Shown here piece by piece: positions 1 to 20,799 of a stretch of 20,799 nt of DNA. A model generated the notes under the pieces. That model was not told where the DNA came from. It searched no databases and saw only the letters and a program-made list of their open reading frames with translations. The number at the start of each line of letters is the position of its first letter. The first letter of the stretch is position 1. Made by a program: the position numbers and the translations under genes. The stretch lies in NCBI GenBank assembly GCA_019648995.1, contig BLXT01005746.1:480610-501408 (forward strand). Reading direction: 5' to 3'. Origin of the DNA: Plakobranchus ocellatus. Taxonomy: Eukaryota > Mollusca > Gastropoda > Plakobranchidae.

Positions 1-145
1 AAAAAAAATAATAATAATAATAATAATAAATAAAATAAAATAATAAAAAAAAATTTAAACAAAAAAATAAAATAAAATAAAATAAATAAATAAATAAAAT
101 AAAATAAAAAAACGAGAAGAAAAAAAAAGAAAAATAGGAAGCCAA
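1..145. repeat. A-rich simple repeat, (TAA)n/(AATAA)n
   Basis: Low-complexity run of short A-rich units: TAA repeated about seven times, then variable AAATA/AAAATA units, ending in A/G-rich sequence. It probably continues left of the window. Confidence 0.85.
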
Positions 146-654
146 AGACGCTAGAATTTTTTGTGTGAGTATATATATTTAAAGGAGAAACAAGTAAGCC
201 AACATTCCCAATGAATGGAGAATAAGTTACAACAGGCACTTGATACCATAAATACACCAGGGCCACATCAACATAGATTATGCATACACACTTACGAAGA
301 TTTTCACAGTTACCAAACACTTAATCAACCTTTATATGTATCTCTACCACAATCACATATCCCTACAAAAAGGCAGAGGAGAAAGCAATTTACTGTAAGT
401 TGATTTGCTGTTAATTGTTTTGTTGAGATATTATCAAATCACTATAAGTTTTGATCATGCAACAAAACCCTACATAAACACCTCCTCCCCTGTGTATATA
501 TGTGAAGCAATAGCGTACTCAGTTAACCGATAAAGAATTCCTTGAGATTTATATCATCCTGAAAACCCCAGGAGGCACAGCAGAATAATCGTCTGTAATC
601 AGAACTTTGATGTAAATGTTTATGAGTTTAAAACCACAAAACCCTCTAATGCTC
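146..654. other. Intergenic or distal UTR sequence, no gene recognised
   Basis: A 62-codon plus-strand frame at 215-403 is followed immediately by a GTAAGT-like donor (about 394-399). No recognisable domain or upstream acceptor support was found, so I do not call it an exon. Confidence 0.4.
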
Positions 655-2164
655 AAACACAATATACATTTTTATCATACCTATTTATTTAATATGGCTT
701 GCTTTATCGAGAGGAGCAAAGTGATTTCGCTAAAGAATGTTTCTGGGCCTAGGTTTTTGTTAAAATACCCCCAAGAAGTGAGATGCTTCAAGAAAGGCAG
801 TACCTTTTGTTATCTTCTTGTTGCATTCAATATTGCTTTCTTCATGCTGGCTTTGTGTGTTCAAACTTGAACAGAATATAAAAGAAAAAAATACAAACAA
901 AAAAAGAGGTTTAACAAAAATGCAAGGAAGAAAAATTGTAAACTTCTATTGTAAAACAACAATGTGTTTATGGCTAGTGGCACTACTCTCTACATAAGCT
1001 CCACATCTACCCTGAATAAATTCTACAATTATGTATAATAGATTGAAATAAAACAACAAAAATAAAAACCTTGCAATTTATGGAAGCAGTGTACATAAAA
1101 ATAATGGTTTTCAATAATGTTTTTTTTTTCTATTCTCAATTTCATACAATCAGTTTTGCGTGTTTCAAGTAGGTAGAGGAGGATCTTAATTCTTAGTTTC
1201 AATGTGTGTATCTCTAAAATAGTGTGCATTGTTTCTGTATGTCTACATCAGGATTTTCTCGCATCTCACAACACAGGAGTCGCAATGCACTGACTTAAGT
1301 ACCACAGTTGTAGCAGAATAGCTCCTTCTCTTAGAGAGAGAGCAAAGATTCAGCGTTGTGATGTGAACTGCATCACTCCTGATTGTAGTACACAGAAAAT
1401 GAAATCCCAGCCGCAGCAATAATTCATGCCTCATTCAGTTTAGCAAGAGTTCTAGACTCCCTATGATTATTCAAAGTTCACAAAACTTTTATATATACAA
1501 CCTCCATGAGTTGACATAATGGCATACCTCAGATCTATTTTGGTTGTGCTGTTCTAGATGAGATCTTTTGTTAAAGATACATTTGTTCTCTTTTTACCCT
1601 TTTTTTTTTTTCAAAACAATGCTAGATGCTCATTATAATAAATATCTTGGCACACACGAGACATACCAATATCTTGTTTACGCATTTACAGGTAAAGAAT
1701 GCAGTTTTACGCTTATTTAAATGATTTGAAACTGATCCAACTGCAACTCACAACTAATTAGGACTCATCTGAGACATAATGGTCCCATTGCATGCTAGTG
1801 GTTAAAGAGAACATGAGAAAGATGTAAGTCTCGTTAGGCAGGGCAAGTATCATTCACCAGCACACTGGTGCTTATCATAAGTCAGATGGCTCAGCAGACG
1901 TCACAATTAGATGGATAGAGTTTCTGGTATGTGTGAAGTAGGTTTTCAATACAATTCCTGTATTCAAAGTTTCAAGGTTTTGATCTCAAAGCCAAACCCA
2001 TGGTGAAACATCTCTAAAGAAATGTTTATAAATACGCCTATAAAACTAATCTCACTAATGTCATATGAGAAAAAAATTTTGTTTTTGTAGTCAAGTCATT
2101 CATTCAACTTGTATGCATCCAAGTTACAAGCAATTACGAAGTGGAACGCTTCAAGTAATTTCTT
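655..2164 (-). other. Putative AlaRS 3' UTR
   Basis: This stretch follows the stop codon and has no supportable gene on either strand. Its extent is inferred only: the first canonical AATAAA on the minus strand is at 684-689, which would give a UTR of about 1.5 kb. A weaker TATAAA variant at 2026-2031 could end a short form. Confidence 0.35.
684..693 (-). promoter_or_regulatory. Candidate poly(A) signals (AATAAA and overlapping ATTAAA)
   Basis: The plus-strand sequence TTTATTTAAT reads ATTAAATAAA on the minus strand, giving two overlapping hexamers. It is the only canonical pair I found between the stop codon and the left edge. No cDNA evidence is available. Confidence 0.35.
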
Positions 2165-19862
<17,698 letters not shown>

Positions 19863-20600
19863 CTAGAAATGTTTAAATAAAGAAAATTGGCATTGGGTTT
19901 TCAACTAAGAAATGATAAAAATTACATGCATCTACATAATGAGATCTATATACATAAGGAAGAGATACCTTTCTTTAAAAGCAATTATACTTTCGAAAAT
20001 CTTAGAAGCTTTTGTATCAATAGAGATTTTAAACTATACTCTCTCAATCTTTAAAAAAATTTTTTTTTTAATTTTAAAAAAAAAAGAGACTTTTCTTTCA
20101 AACTGAAAACAGAGCCCACAGAGAAGACTTATATTAATTCCTGAAATAAGGGCAAAGACTACAGATTTTCTTCACACCTTTCTCTCTGTTTTTAATTTTG
20201 TAAGAATAAAAATGCAGACCTGAAGAAAACTAAAACCCTATAAAAAACGGGGTCAAAAACATAAATTTTGTGTATTGGTTTCAAACCATATACGAATAAT
20301 TTTACAGATTAGACTAAAAACAAGTTATTTCAAGTAATAGAAATTTAGACTTTATATTCTATCTGTGCTCGGCTATTGTACACTTTAGCAAGAGTCAAGG
20401 CATTATGAAAAGATAATAGGTGTGTTTTTTCAAATACCAAGAAATATACAACATAAAATATTAAGGTTTGGCTCAATAAAAGAAAATTCTGTTGCAACAA
20501 CAAAATCAATACAATGCATCTGACTAAAATTATGAAAAAGTAAAAATTTTCATTGAAAGCCTTAAAAAAAAGCTTTAACGGCTTCTTCGGTGCCTAACTC
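19863..20600 (-). other. AlaRS intron upstream of the first visible exon
   Basis: AT-rich with oligo-A/T runs near 20050-20090 and no exon-like frame. The missing motif 1/2 exons are not here, so this intron continues past the window. Confidence 0.75.
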
Positions 20601-20799
20601 TAGCAACATCTTTTCCAAGACAGTAGACACCTATGGCTGAACATGAGCAGAGCTGCCAGCTTGATCATTTTAGCTACGGTACTTCTGGATCCAGGAACAT
20701 CTGCCCCAAGACAGTAGACACCTATGGCTGAACATGAGCAGAGCTGCTAGCCTGATCATTATAGCTACAATAGTTCTGGATCCAGCAACATCTGCTTCA
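20601..20799. repeat. 91-bp tandem repeat, open at the window edge
   Basis: Copies of GCAACATC...CCAAGACAGTAGACACCTATGG...GAACATGAGCAGAGCTGC...GGATCCAG start at about 20603, 20694 and 20785 (third incomplete), offset exactly 91 bp. The two full copies differ at only a few positions. It is less AT-rich than the intron around it. The array length is unknown. Confidence 0.9.

Noticed and set aside
215..403. 62-codon plus-strand frame followed by a GTAAGT donor-like site, possible exon of a convergent gene
   Set aside because: No recognisable domain, no convincing acceptor or promoter, and random AT-rich frames of this length are common here.
1785..1900. Possible tRNA or SINE head (CTAGTGGTTAA box A-like) with a small CACCAG/CTGGTG hairpin
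   Set aside because: No B-box or cloverleaf could be drawn; the match is too short.

Overview
The window is eukaryotic and intron-rich. It is AT-rich, full of simple repeats, and has no bacterial-style gene packing. Its only protein-coding gene that I can support is the cytoplasmic alanyl-tRNA synthetase (AlaRS, AARS1-type), on the minus strand from the right edge to a stop codon at 2165-2167. I rebuilt 20 consecutive coding exons by hand. Every junction is GT-AG, every phase agrees, and together they give 853 residues plus the stop. Compared with the roughly 968-residue human protein, about the first 110 residues are missing; they must lie beyond position 20799. The invertebrate-like protein, the tRNA-derived SINE, the recurring TCTAGATC motif and the (GAT)n-tailed LINE suggest a mollusc, perhaps a gastropod, but that is an inference of low certainty.

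Layout from high to low coordinates: a 91-bp tandem repeat runs off the right edge (20601-20799) inside the intron before the first visible exon. Exons for the rest of the aminoacylation core and the tRNA acceptor-stem-recognising helices lie at 19862-12583. Exons for the linker and editing domain lie at 12260-6107, with the HTATH and CGGTH zinc/editing motifs intact. Exons for the coiled coil and C-Ala domain lie at 5391-2165. Below 2164 is a putative 3' UTR with no good poly(A) signal until about 684-693, then an A-rich simple repeat at the left edge.

The introns hold the unusual material. A 5'-truncated non-LTR retrotransposon (6578-7189, minus strand) with a 19-bp target-site duplication sits in the intron that splits the CGGTH editing motif. 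A tRNA-derived SINE lies at 13043-13400, with a body unit present three times and folding into long hairpins, and a second decayed SINE head lies at 18060-18122. The 3' tail of the LINE recurs alone on the plus strand at 14044-14079. A 98-bp tandem duplication copies the acceptor and first part of an AlaRS exon (12672-12861). Short tandem duplications also sit directly upstream of several other acceptors, and there is a 65-base poly-A run. I see no second gene, RNA gene, CRISPR array or novel enzymatic system. The most interesting signals are repeats acting on gene structure.
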